Assembly (NCBI GenBank): GCA_029263275.1
Contig: JAJCXU010000446.1
Location: forward strand, 1 to 15,988
Length of the DNA stretch: 15,988 nucleotides
Origin: Ilumatobacter sp.
GTDB lineage: Bacteria; Actinomycetota; Acidimicrobiia; Acidimicrobiales; Ilumatobacteraceae
Direction: 5' to 3'
Numbering within the stretch: position 1 is the first letter of the stretch; each line of letters begins with the position of its first letter. The position numbers and the translations under genes are program-made. This document shows positions 6,763 to 14,261 of this stretch, piece after piece. Under the pieces are notes generated by a model. That model ran no database searches, had not been told where the DNA came from, and was given only the letters and a program-made list of their open reading frames with translations.

Positions 6763-7473
6763 GTGACGATTCAAGACGACGGCCCACCACCCCCGCACCT
6801 GGCGGGACAGAGAGACGCTGGCCTGTCGGATCCGTGGGAGAACGACCAGCAATCGCGGTCCTCGGCGCCAGATCCCGCTGACGGAACGGGCGAGGTCGCG
6901 ATCAACGAGCCGACCTCGAAGCGATCGTCAGGCGCTCGCGCCTTCTTCGACTGGGTGATCGTGGTCACCGTCGCCCTCCTCGTCGCCTTCGTGGTCCGGG
7001 GCTTCGTCCTGGCGCATTTCGTGGTCGACGGCCAATCGATGGCGACCACACTCGACACCGGCGACCGTGTGTTCGTCAACAAGTTGTCGTACCGACTCCA
7101 CGACCCGAACCGCGGTGACGTCGTCGTACTGCACCAGATCACCGGCGCGACCGAACGCGACCTCATCAAGCGAGTCGTCGCGCTGCCCGGTGAAACCATC
7201 GAGATGACCGGGTGTGTCGTACGAATCACCGAGCCGGGCGGAGACGCCCCGCAGATCCTCGACGAGCCGTACCTCGACGACGCGGACCGAGCGCCCGGGA
7301 GTTGTGGCCCGGATGTCACCTCGCAGGTGGTGCCCGCGGATCACGTCTTCGTGATGGGGGACAATCGCGACGGTTCCCAGGACAGCCGCATGCTGGGCTC
7401 GATCGCCGAGGACGATCTGGTCGGACGCGCCTTCGTCGTGTTCTGGCCTCGCGACCATTGGCAGTGGCTGTAG
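6763..7473 (+). CDS. lepB: Signal peptidase I
   Basis: Signal peptidase I removes signal peptides from exported preproteins at the outer face of the membrane, using a Ser-Lys dyad. The 236-residue protein has a disordered, probably cytoplasmic N-terminus of about 60 residues rich in Pro, Asp and Ser. One membrane segment follows at about 63-86. Box B is DGQSMATTL, giving S92. Box D is KRVVALPGE, giving K136. Box E is GDNRDGSQDSR at 199-209. Both catalytic residues and all boxes are intact. The start is GTG 6763. It lies between pafA and a convergent GDPD gene whose stop is only 7 bases away. With tatB/tatC nearby it adds to a protein-export theme, but no specific partnership is shown. Confidence 0.93.
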   Translation: MTIQDDGPPPPHLAGQRDAGLSDPWENDQQSRSSAPDPADGTGEVAINEPTSKRSSGARAFFDWVIVVTVALLVAFVVRGFVLAHFVVDGQSMATTLDTGDRVFVNKLSYRLHDPNRGDVVVLHQITGATERDLIKRVVALPGETIEMTGCVVRITEPGGDAPQILDEPYLDDADRAPGSCGPDVTSQVVPADHVFVMGDNRDGSQDSRMLGSIAEDDLVGRAFVVFWPRDHWQWL

Positions 7474-7480
7474 GAAGCCG

Positions 7481-8212
7481 TTAGGGAAGCTCTCCGCCGA
7501 CTTCTTGGCGGTGAACGTCCATCATGATGTCGGTGTGGTCGCTGAAGACGGCATCGAGGCCCATACGGAACGCTGTCTGGAGTTGGTGGTCGTACTGCAT
7601 GTCCCACCCGAAGGCGACGAGTTCGAAGCGGTGGAAGAGCGCAGCCAATCCACCATTCCAATCGGTCCGATGCAAATTGATGCCGTCAATGCCGTGGTGA
7701 GCGAGTGACGCCGCACGGCGCTCGGGGCCTTCGCGGAGTCGGTCGAGCCTGGTCGAGTTGAGAATGCGCACCGCTGGCATCGACGGTCGGTAACGGAGGC
7801 ACCGATCGAAGTCGGGGTCGCACAGCCACGTACGGCGCACCATCTCAGGATCGTGTGCGTGGACCACCTCAACAATGGCCTCAGCCGCCTCAGGATCTTT
7901 GACGTCGAGGGAGAGCTCATAGTCGACGCCACAGGTCTCCAGCAGCTCAGCCAGCGTCGGAATGTGGTCGGGGAGGTCGTCCCGAGCGACCTCACTGATC
8001 GGTCGACGACGGAGGCCCCGCTTCACGACTCCATCGTGATCGAGCACCGCAACACCGTCCGAGGTGAGCCACACGTCGCTCTCGAGACCAGTGGCGCCGA
8101 GCTTCAACGCCAGCGCGAATGCCTCGATCGTGTTCTCCGGCGCATGGGCGCGAGCGCCTCGATGTGCGAAGGCGATCGGAGGATCGAGTCGGGAAGGGAG
8201 ACGTTGCTGCAC
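7481..8212 (-). CDS. Glycerophosphodiester phosphodiesterase family protein
   Basis: The enzyme family hydrolyses glycerophosphodiesters to glycerol-3-phosphate and an alcohol using a TIM barrel and a divalent metal. The 243-residue product begins with a GTG. FAHRGARAHAPENT gives the HRG motif with H17. ESD supplies metal ligands E44 and D46, and LDHD gives H59. ELSLDVKDP and the C-terminal GLDAVFSDH strand (typical G-[VA]-D-x-[IV]-x-[TS]-D ending) are present. No signal peptide or membrane segment is seen, so it is probably cytoplasmic. It is the only minus-strand gene in the first 12.8 kb, convergent with lepB (7-base gap) and divergent from tatB (35-base gap), and it occupies the place where pafB and pafC might be expected. 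Substrate is not determinable. Confidence 0.9.
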   Translation of the reverse strand: MQQRLPSRLDPPIAFAHRGARAHAPENTIEAFALALKLGATGLESDVWLTSDGVAVLDHDGVVKRGLRRRPISEVARDDLPDHIPTLAELLETCGVDYELSLDVKDPEAAEAIVEVVHAHDPEMVRRTWLCDPDFDRCLRYRPSMPAVRILNSTRLDRLREGPERRAASLAHHGIDGINLHRTDWNGGLAALFHRFELVAFGWDMQYDHQLQTAFRMGLDAVFSDHTDIMMDVHRQEVGGELP

Positions 8213-8234
8213 TCGTCAGATGATGGCAGCCCCG

Positions 8235-8240
8235 TAGACT
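8235..8240 (+). promoter_or_regulatory. Predicted -10 box (TAGACT) of a leaderless tatB promoter
   Basis: TAGACT lies 7 bases before GTG 8248 in the 35-base divergent gap to the GDPD gene. No Shine-Dalgarno sequence precedes the GTG. On the opposite strand TACGGG (8236-8231) overlaps this box by 2 bases, and CATCAT (8225-8220) lies 7 bases before the GDPD GTG; either could be the GDPD -10. Confidence 0.45.
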
Positions 8241-8247
8241 CGATCAC

Positions 8248-8802
8248 GTGTTCAATCTCCAGGGCAGCGAGATCATCGTCATCCTGCTGCTCGCCCTTGT
8301 CGTCCTCGGCCCCGAAAAACTGCCTGACGCCATCCGGAAATTCAGCCAGACCTACGGTGAGCTGAAGAAGATGGGCAACGGGTTTCAGAGTGAGCTGAAG
8401 TCAGCCCTCGACGAACCGATGCGCGAGATGCGCGAGACCGCTGACCTGGTCAAGAATGCCGCCGATCCGGCTCGGATGGCTGAGGAAGCCGAGAACGAGG
8501 CGCGCCTCCGGTCTGAGGCCGACGCAGCGATGCTCGCGGCGACTCCGGATGTGCCCGTCGCTGCTGAAGCTCTCGCCGTCGTCGACCCCGCCGCCGAAGA
8601 GGAGCGCCGTTCCGCCACCAAGCCGGCCAACGGCACGAAGGTCAATCAGATCGCTGCGTCGATGGCGCGTGGGCCCGCGTCGGCTGCTGCTGCTGCTACT
8701 GCTGCGCCAGCACCCTTTGCGCCGCCCGTCGGGACGCCCGACTCCCTCGCTCCGCCGATCGCAACGGCTGACTCCGCTGACGCTCCGCCGGAGTCCACGT
8801 GA
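8248..8802 (+). CDS. tatB: Twin-arginine translocase TatA/B subunit, TatB type
   Basis: This is a single-span Tat component that works with TatC to receive folded proteins carrying twin-arginine signals. The 184-residue protein starts MFNLQGSEIIVILLLALVVLG: a very short N-terminus, E8 at the start of the membrane helix (about 7-21), then the hinge GPEKLP at 21-26 and an amphipathic helix. E8 and G-P-[EQ]-[KR]-L-P are TatB features; TatA usually has F-G-x-x-[KR]-L. Residues about 65-130 are charged, and the tail is Ala/Pro-rich low complexity. The family is often annotated simply as TatA/TatE. The stop overlaps the tatC GTG by 4 bases (GTGA), implying translational coupling. Confidence 0.85.
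   Translation: MFNLQGSEIIVILLLALVVLGPEKLPDAIRKFSQTYGELKKMGNGFQSELKSALDEPMREMRETADLVKNAADPARMAEEAENEARLRSEADAAMLAATPDVPVAAEALAVVDPAAEEERRSATKPANGTKVNQIAASMARGPASAAAAATAAPAPFAPPVGTPDSLAPPIATADSADAPPEST
8683..8706 (+). repeat. GCT trinucleotide run in the tatB tail
   Basis: Five consecutive GCT codons are followed by ACT, GCT and GCG, encoding an Ala-rich stretch in the C-terminal low-complexity tail of TatB. Such runs may vary in copy number by slippage without breaking the frame. Confidence 0.8.
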
Positions 8803-9575
8803 CCACCGACGAACAAGTCGCCGAGCCGATGGAGGACACCCAAACGCTGACCGAGCACCTCGGCGAGCTCCGGACGCGCATCATCCGGTCGGCCCTCGCG
8901 GTGCTCATCGGCATGGTCGCGATCATTGCGTTCTACGATCAGGTGCTCGAGTTCCTCAAGCAGCCGTACGTCGACCTCTGCACCGAGAAGCCGGAGGGTT
9001 TCTGCGATCCCGAGCTGTTCATCTTCAGCGCCACCGAGGGGCTGGCCACTCGGATGCGCGTCGGCATGTACGGCGGCATCATCGTGGCGCTGCCGGTCAT
9101 CCTGTGGCAGGTCTGGCGCTTCGTCGTGCCGGCGCTCCACGCCAAGGAGAAGAAGTACGCCGTTCCCTTCGTCTTGTCGTCGCTGGTGCTGTTCTCAGCC
9201 GGCGGTGCGCTCGCATACCTCACGGTCGACCGTGCACTTGAGTTCCTGATCAGTTGGGCAGGCGACGACGTCAACGAAGTCTTCAGCGTCAGTAGCTATG
9301 TCAGCTTGATCGGCTTGATGATCTCTGCCTTCGGTGTCGGTTTCTTGCTGCCCGTGCTCTTTGTGTTCCTGCAGTTGGTCAATGTCGTGAGCCCGCGCAA
9401 GCTGCTGAAGAGTTGGCGTTACGCCACGATCGGCGTGTTCGTGCTCGCTGCCGTCATCACACCGTCAGGCGACCCGATCACACTGATGATGCTCGCCATT
9501 CCCATGCTCGTGCTGTACTTCTTTGCGATCCTTGTGGGCTGGCTCGTGCTGCGCAAGCGGCCTGAAGTCGCCTGA
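8799..9575 (+). CDS. tatC: Sec-independent protein translocase subunit TatC
   Basis: TatC is the six-span membrane protein that recognises twin-arginine signal peptides. The 258-residue protein begins with a GTG overlapping tatB. EHLGELRTR places E23 at the position of E. coli E15. FVVPALHAKEKK places E117 at the E103 position, and TPSGDPITLMMLAIP puts D225 at the D211 position. Hydrophobic spans are at about 30-46, 90-112, 122-143, 165-192, 208-221 and 227-249, the expected six. The N-terminal 18 residues are acidic and hydrophilic. Together with tatB it forms the core of a Tat receptor complex; a separate TatA would be expected elsewhere. helY follows after 24 bases. Confidence 0.96.
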   Translation: MTTDEQVAEPMEDTQTLTEHLGELRTRIIRSALAVLIGMVAIIAFYDQVLEFLKQPYVDLCTEKPEGFCDPELFIFSATEGLATRMRVGMYGGIIVALPVILWQVWRFVVPALHAKEKKYAVPFVLSSLVLFSAGGALAYLTVDRALEFLISWAGDDVNEVFSVSSYVSLIGLMISAFGVGFLLPVLFVFLQLVNVVSPRKLLKSWRYATIGVFVLAAVITPSGDPITLMMLAIPMLVLYFFAILVGWLVLRKRPEVA

Positions 9576-9586
9576 CGATTCGTCAG
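9572..9586. repeat. Short palindrome over the tatC stop codon
   Basis: CTGACGA and TCGTCAG are perfect 7-base inverted arms with one base between them, spanning the TGA stop (9573-9575) of tatC. It is too short to be a convincing terminator and has no T-run. It could be an operator or chance. Confidence 0.5.
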
Positions 9587-9599
9587 CGATTCTCTGCCC

Positions 9600-12284
9600 A
9601 TGCGCCCAGACCGAGATGAACTGACGGCTCGCTACTCGTTCCCCATCGACAGGTTTCAACGCGACGCGTTCGACGCACTCGATGATGGCAAGCACGTGGT
9701 GGTCGCTGCTCCGACCGGAAGCGGCAAGACCGTGGTCGCCGAGTACGGCATCGATGCCACGATTCGCGATGGCAGGCGTGCGTTCTACACCGCTCCGGTG
9801 AAGGCCCTCTCGAATCAGAAGTATCGAGATCTCGTCGCTGTCCACGGTGAGGACACGGTGGGTCTGCTGACCGGCGACAACTCGATCAACGGCGACGCAC
9901 CCGTGGTCGTCATGACGACCGAAGTGTTGCGGAACATGATCTACGGGCGTTCACGAACACTTGACGACCTCGGTCTTGTCGTGCTCGACGAGGTGCACTT
10001 CCTGCAGGACACATTTCGCGGGCCCGTCTGGGAAGAGGTGATGATTCACCTTCCGCACCACGTGCGGCTGGTGTGCCTCTCAGCAACGGTGAGCAATGTC
10101 GCTGAACTCGCTGAATGGATCAGCACGGTTCGAGGGGCGACCGAGGCAGTCACGGAGTCGCGACGCCCGGTCGAACTGTCGAACCTCTATCTGGCGAAGG
10201 ACCGCAACGAAGGACGGCTGCACTTGCTGCCGACCTTCGTCGGGGGAGCGGTGAACCGAGATGCGGTCCGGCTCGACGAGTCGGCAATCCGCAACGCGCC
10301 ACGCTCCCGGGCCGGACAGAGCCGGAAGGAAGCCAATCGCACGGGGAATGCCAAAGGCGCACACCGTCGCAAGCTGGTACCGCCAGGACGCGTCGAGACG
10401 CTCGAGTTGCTCGACGATCGCAAGATGTTGCCGGCGATCTTCTTCATCTTCAGCCGCAATCAGTGCGACGAAGCAGCAAAGTCCTGTGTCGATTCGGGAG
10501 TGCGGCTCACCACCGAGGCCGAGCAGGCAGCCATCCGCGCCATCATCGACGAGCGACTCGGAGGTCTTGATCCGGCCGACCTTGCGGTGTTGGGCTACGA
10601 CCAGTTCGTTCGGCAGCTCGAAGCGGGTGTGGCGGCCCATCACGCCGGGATGGTCCCGCCGATGAAGGAAGTCGTCGAGGCCTGTTTCATCGAGGGGCTC
10701 GTCAAGGCGGTGTTCGCGACCGAAACGTTGGCGGTCGGTATCAACATGCCGGCACGAAGCGTCGTCATCGAGAAGCTCACCAAGTTCACCGGCGAGCACC
10801 ACGAACAGCTCACACCGGGGGAGTACACACAGCTCACGGGCCGTGCCGGTCGCCGAGGTATCGACGACCGTGGCAGCGCCGTGGTGCTGTGGTCGCCGTG
10901 GGTGCGATTCGATGAGGTCGCCAAGCTCGCCGGCAGCTCACAGTTCCACCTCAGATCAGCGTTCCGGCCGACCTACAACATGGCCGCCAATCTGATCCGA
11001 ACGTACGAGAGCGAACGAGCCCACGATCTCCTCAATCTCTCGTTCGCCCAGTATCAAGCAGACCGAGACATCGTGAAGCTGCAAGCACGGCTCGAACGCC
11101 GACGTGAGGTCCTGAGCGATCTTCTGGCTGAGTCACAGAGCCCGCTCGGTGACATCGAGGAATACCGCACCTTGCGAAATGCGGAGAAGGAGGCTCGTCG
11201 ATTCGGTCGTGACGAACGTGCCGAAGAGATCGAAGCGGCCCTCCGCCGACTTGCCCCCGGGACCGTCATCCACCTGATGAAGGGCAAGCACCGTGGCCCG
11301 GTGGTCGTGATGACCAGTGCGAGTCGAAAGGGTGGCGCACGCCTGCGGGTCGTCAACAAAGGCGGCGACTCGATCCAGGCGTCGGCAGAGGATTTCGACG
11401 ACGTACCGTCGGCGCTCGGCTCGGTCAAGATGCCACCAAACTTCGCACCGAACCGAAAGGACTTCCGCAAGGAGCTGGCCTACCGGCTGCGCAAGACCAG
11501 CCTCTCTCAGCCGGAGAACGTCTCGAACCGCCGAGGGCGTCGGGAGGGAGCGAATGCAGATCTCCACCCGGTCGCACGAGACCCCGATCTGAAGCAACGG
11601 CTCGACGCCGCTGGGCAGGCCGCCCGGGTTGCCCGCGAGGTCGGGGAGATCGAGGCGCGCGTGCAGGGCAAGACGCAGACGTTGGCACGCGACTTCGACC
11701 GGATCCTCGGTGTGCTCGAGGCGTTTGGCTACGCCGACGTCACCGGTTGGGACCTCACGTCGGACGGCGAGATGTTGGCCCGGATCTTCCATGAGTCGGA
11801 CCTCCTCGTCGCCGAGGTTGTCCGGTCAGGTCTGCTCGATGATCTCGGCGCAGCGGAGCTCGCGGCACTTGTTTCGACACTCGTCTACGAACACCGCAGT
11901 TCCGAGCCGCCACCGCGGCCCTGGTTCAGCAGCGACGACATCCGGAGTCGCTGGGAGCGACTGGCGGCGATCAGCGAAGATCTCGCGGCACACGAACGAT
12001 CCGCCGGTGTCAATGAGCACCGCGGCCCTGACCCGACGTTCGCGGCGATCGCGTATGCCTGGGTCGCCGGCGAAGGTTTCGCCGAGGTGGTGGACGCCGA
12101 CGAGTTGACCGGAGGCGACTTCGTTCGCACAACTCGCCAGCTGATCGACCTGCTCCGCCAGCTCGCGATCGTCGCGCCATCGCGAGCCACTCGTCGAGCG
12201 GCGAGTCAGGCCGCTGAGGCCGCATTCCGCGGCGTCGTTTCCGACAGTGCGACGCCGACCGCATCGCAGACCGAGCCGGCATGA
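9600..12284 (+). CDS. helY: HelY-type Ski2-like DEAD/DEAH-box helicase
   Basis: This is a superfamily 2 helicase of the Ski2/Mtr4 type, as found beside tatAC in Mycobacterium (HelY, about 906 residues by memory; here 894). Motif I is APTGSGKT (37-44), motif II DEVH (130-133) and motif III SAT (161-163). Motif V is in TETLAVGINMPAR (about 374-386), and motif VI QLTGRAGRRG (411-420). AHHAGMVP and the FSRNQCD strand also match the family. Residues about 229-260 form a strongly basic linker between the two RecA domains. The C-terminal half is helical with charged segments, in keeping with the Ski2 helical domain. The physiological substrate in bacteria is unclear; RNA processing or surveillance is likely. 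GATTCT, 6 bases before the ATG, may be a weak -10. The stop overlaps the next gene by 4 bases. Confidence 0.93.
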   Translation: MRPDRDELTARYSFPIDRFQRDAFDALDDGKHVVVAAPTGSGKTVVAEYGIDATIRDGRRAFYTAPVKALSNQKYRDLVAVHGEDTVGLLTGDNSINGDAPVVVMTTEVLRNMIYGRSRTLDDLGLVVLDEVHFLQDTFRGPVWEEVMIHLPHHVRLVCLSATVSNVAELAEWISTVRGATEAVTESRRPVELSNLYLAKDRNEGRLHLLPTFVGGAVNRDAVRLDESAIRNAPRSRAGQSRKEANRTGNAKGAHRRKLVPPGRVETLELLDDRKMLPAIFFIFSRNQCDEAAKSCVDSGVRLTTEAEQAAIRAIIDERLGGLDPADLAVLGYDQFVRQLEAGVAAHHAGMVPPMKEVVEACFIEGLVKAVFATETLAVGINMPARSVVIEKLTKFTGEHHEQLTPGEYTQLTGRAGRRGIDDRGSAVVLWSPWVRFDEVAKLAGSSQFHLRSAFRPTYNMAANLIRTYESERAHDLLNLSFAQYQADRDIVKLQARLERRREVLSDLLAESQSPLGDIEEYRTLRNAEKEARRFGRDERAEEIEAALRRLAPGTVIHLMKGKHRGPVVVMTSASRKGGARLRVVNKGGDSIQASAEDFDDVPSALGSVKMPPNFAPNRKDFRKELAYRLRKTSLSQPENVSNRRGRREGANADLHPVARDPDLKQRLDAAGQAARVAREVGEIEARVQGKTQTLARDFDRILGVLEAFGYADVTGWDLTSDGEMLARIFHESDLLVAEVVRSGLLDDLGAAELAALVSTLVYEHRSSEPPPRPWFSSDDIRSRWERLAAISEDLAAHERSAGVNEHRGPDPTFAAIAYAWVAGEGFAEVVDADELTGGDFVRTTRQLIDLLRQLAIVAPSRATRRAASQAAEAAFRGVVSDSATPTASQTEPA

Positions 12285-12892
12285 CCATTGAGAAGGGACA
12301 ACCGTGGGGCGCCACGGTCGAGTCGCCAGCGGGTCTTCGGTACATCGGCGATGACGCTGGGATCGTCTCAGCGCTCCGTGATGGCTCGGGACGCCCGGTC
12401 GCGCTGACCGGTGGCGACCTGCACCGGACCGTCGGTGGTCGTGATCCCCTGGGAATCGATCAGTTGCTCGAATTGCCGATCGACCTGCTGCGCGTCACGC
12501 TCGATGATGGGGAACCTCGCCGTGCATGCGCACACGTGCTGATGCAGTCACCCCGTCTCCGAGGGGGGTGGTGGCGCGGGCCGGTCGTCATGGTCATGAA
12601 CGCTGAATTCGTCGGCGACTGGCACATCGTCGCTCGGGGCCACCCGAACGATGGCCGAGCTGAGAGCTGCTCGTGGGGATTCGATTTCAGGCTGCGACAA
12701 CGCTGGCAAGCACGGCGTCGCCTTCCGGGAAACCGACACGTGCCGCACCCGCAGATCGAAACCAGCTCATTCCGCCAGAGCGGTTGGGAATTCGAACGGC
12801 CGATGCAGATACGCATCGATGGCGCTCCTGCCGTCACGGCGCAACGCGTCGACGTCGTCGTCGAGCCAGACGCTGCGACGATCTACGCCTGA
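12281..12892 (+). CDS. Small protein resembling the C-terminal lobe of diacylglycerol/sphingosine-type lipid kinases, catalytic lobe absent
   Basis: I do not recognise this 203-residue protein with certainty. Its layout suggests the second lobe of YegS-type lipid kinases: RPVALTGGDLHRTVGG (38-53) resembles the V-I-P-x-G-T-G-N-D-F-A-R-T-L-G segment. ELPIDLLRV (64-72) resembles the following I-D-L-x-R strand, and VMVMNAEFVGDWHIVARGHPNDG (103-125) resembles N-x-x-x-x-G-G-G-x-x-x-A-P-x-A-x-x-x-D-G. MQIRIDGAP...VVVEPDAATIYA at the end resembles the terminal D-G-E...P-x-A strands. The nucleotide-binding GGDGT lobe is missing, and the G-N-D triad reads G-G-D. It overlaps helY (ATGA) and is therefore translationally coupled. 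I recall a lipid kinase gene near tatC/helicase in Streptomyces, which supports the relationship. Its 3' end overlaps the convergent antiporter by 10 bases. Confidence 0.5.
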   Translation: MTIEKGQPWGATVESPAGLRYIGDDAGIVSALRDGSGRPVALTGGDLHRTVGGRDPLGIDQLLELPIDLLRVTLDDGEPRRACAHVLMQSPRLRGGWWRGPVVMVMNAEFVGDWHIVARGHPNDGRAESCSWGFDFRLRQRWQARRRLPGNRHVPHPQIETSSFRQSGWEFERPMQIRIDGAPAVTAQRVDVVVEPDAATIYA

Positions 12893-14208
12893 CGACGACC
12901 GATAGACCAGCGGGTGCGCGGCAGCATCGCTTCCATCTCTGCGTCTGCGTCTGCGTCTGCGGCTCTGTGCGTCTCGCGAGCGGCCAGGGCATGTGCGGCA
13001 TAGCGACGAGCACCGACGGCAGCCGTGGCCCCGTGGAGCACCACGGAGAACGTGACGGTCAGCGAGATCACGCCAACCAGTTGATCCGCACGTTCTGACC
13101 GCTCCTCGAGTTGTTCGAGTAACAAGATGGCGAAGACGATCGATGCCAGCCCACGCGGGCCGAACCAGCCGATGAATGCTTTGGCCGTGTTGTCGCAACC
13201 GGACCGGAAGAGTGCAATGAAGACGGGCACCATTCGGGCCACCGTGAGGCTGGCAATGGCTGCGAGGAACACAGCCGGACCGAAGTCGCCCAGCGCGTCG
13301 CCGACGAACAGGTTCCCGAACACGAAGAACGTGACGGCGGCGAGGAGTTCGGCCGCGTCCTCGGTGAACTCGGCGAGATACTCGGCGTCCTCCGGGCCTT
13401 CCATGTCGTCGTCGGTGTGATTGCGTGCGAAGCCGCCGCTCCCGAATGCCAGCCCGGCGACGAATGCCGCGATGAAACCATTGCCGCTCCATGCGGTTGC
13501 AAGCGTGAATGCCATGATCGGCAGACCGAAGGTGGCGATCTGCTCGTATCGGCCATCGGACCAGCCGGCGTGTCGAGTTGTCCGCAACACGGTGACTCCC
13601 AGCAGGCCCAAGGCAACACCGATGGCCATTCCGAAGCCGATCTGCTCGGCAACGAAGCCGACCCACGAGCCGAACGACCGTTCCATGTCGACGACGATGC
13701 TGGTCGCAACGGCGACGACGGGGACGACGAGACCGTCATTCAGGCCGGACTCGACGTTCAGCGCAAGCCGGTCTCGTACGGGCACGTCCGGGTTGGAGAC
13801 CACCGCACTGCCGAGTGCTGCGTCGGTGGGTGCCAAGATCGCAGCGAGCAGGAGTGCCTGGGCCACTGGCCATCCCGGGAAGATGATGATGTTGAGGCCC
13901 ATCCCGAGCAGCACGGTGAGGGGAAGGCCGATCCCGAGGAGGCGCGTGGGGACTGCCAGTGTCCGTCGGAGACGGGGGAGCGACAGGCGCGTGGCGTCGC
14001 TGAACAAGATGACAGCCAGCGTGACCTCAGCGAGCAAGCCGATTGCTTCGAGTTCAGCTGCGACCTCGACGACGCCGGAGGCGGACAACGCGGCGCCGGC
14101 CGCGACGAACACCATGGGCATCGTGATCGGCGATGCATCGAGCCGCCGGGAGACCGCAGTGAATCCGAGCAGCACGATCGCGATGATCGCGATTTCGGCC
14201 GGCTCCAT
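12883..14208 (-). CDS. CPA1-type Na+/H+ (cation/proton) antiporter
   Basis: This is a polytopic membrane protein of the monovalent cation:proton antiporter-1 family (NhaP-like), exchanging Na+ or K+ for protons for pH and salt balance. About 441 residues form roughly 12 hydrophobic spans. LFSDATRL is near 68-75, LAPTDAALGSAVV near 125-137 and NVESGLNDGLVVPVV near 151-165 (the Asn-Asp ion-binding pair). GFIAAFVAGLAFG comes later and GPRGLAS is near 351-357, the classical CPA1 blocks. The C-terminus is a short hydrophilic tail with an Ala-Asp repeat. I chose ATG at 14208 because TACGGT lies 6 bases upstream on the minus strand; a TTG at 14223 would add five residues and place the box inside the gene. 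Confidence 0.92.
   Translation of the reverse strand: MEPAEIAIIAIVLLGFTAVSRRLDASPITMPMVFVAAGAALSASGVVEVAAELEAIGLLAEVTLAVILFSDATRLSLPRLRRTLAVPTRLLGIGLPLTVLLGMGLNIIIFPGWPVAQALLLAAILAPTDAALGSAVVSNPDVPVRDRLALNVESGLNDGLVVPVVAVATSIVVDMERSFGSWVGFVAEQIGFGMAIGVALGLLGVTVLRTTRHAGWSDGRYEQIATFGLPIMAFTLATAWSGNGFIAAFVAGLAFGSGGFARNHTDDDMEGPEDAEYLAEFTEDAAELLAAVTFFVFGNLFVGDALGDFGPAVFLAAIASLTVARMVPVFIALFRSGCDNTAKAFIGWFGPRGLASIVFAILLLEQLEERSERADQLVGVISLTVTFSVVLHGATAAVGARRYAAHALAARETHRAADADADAEMEAMLPRTRWSIGRRQA
12941..12958. repeat. Hexanucleotide repeat (GCGTCT x3) in the antiporter tail
   Basis: Three tandem GCGTCT units, partly continued by GCGG, encode Ala-Asp repeats (ADADADAE region) on the minus strand within the cytoplasmic C-terminal tail of the antiporter. 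Copy number could change in frame by slippage. Confidence 0.8.
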
Positions 14209-14214
14209 GCCCGG

Positions 14215-14220
14215 ACCGTA
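14215..14220 (-). promoter_or_regulatory. Predicted -10 box (TACGGT) of a leaderless antiporter promoter
   Basis: On the minus strand TACGGT is followed by 6 bases and ATG (14208-14206). This is the same hexamer and spacing as upstream of the amidohydrolase on the other strand. It supports 14208 as the start. No Shine-Dalgarno sequence is present. Confidence 0.5.
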
Positions 14221-14261
14221 CAACCTGGACGTGAATCCCAGTCGGAGCGTGTGGGTCGTCG

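Noticed and set aside
5638..6852. A 404-codon minus-strand open frame opposite pafA
   Set aside because: Antisense shadow of a certain gene in high-GC DNA; no recognisable domain or start signal.
3483..9580. Recurrence of TGACGATT at 3483, 3563, 6764 and 9573
   Set aside because: Two copies lie within coding starts (GNAT, lepB), one in the hairpin and one over the tatC stop; contexts differ and no longer shared sequence is seen, so a functional element is not supported.
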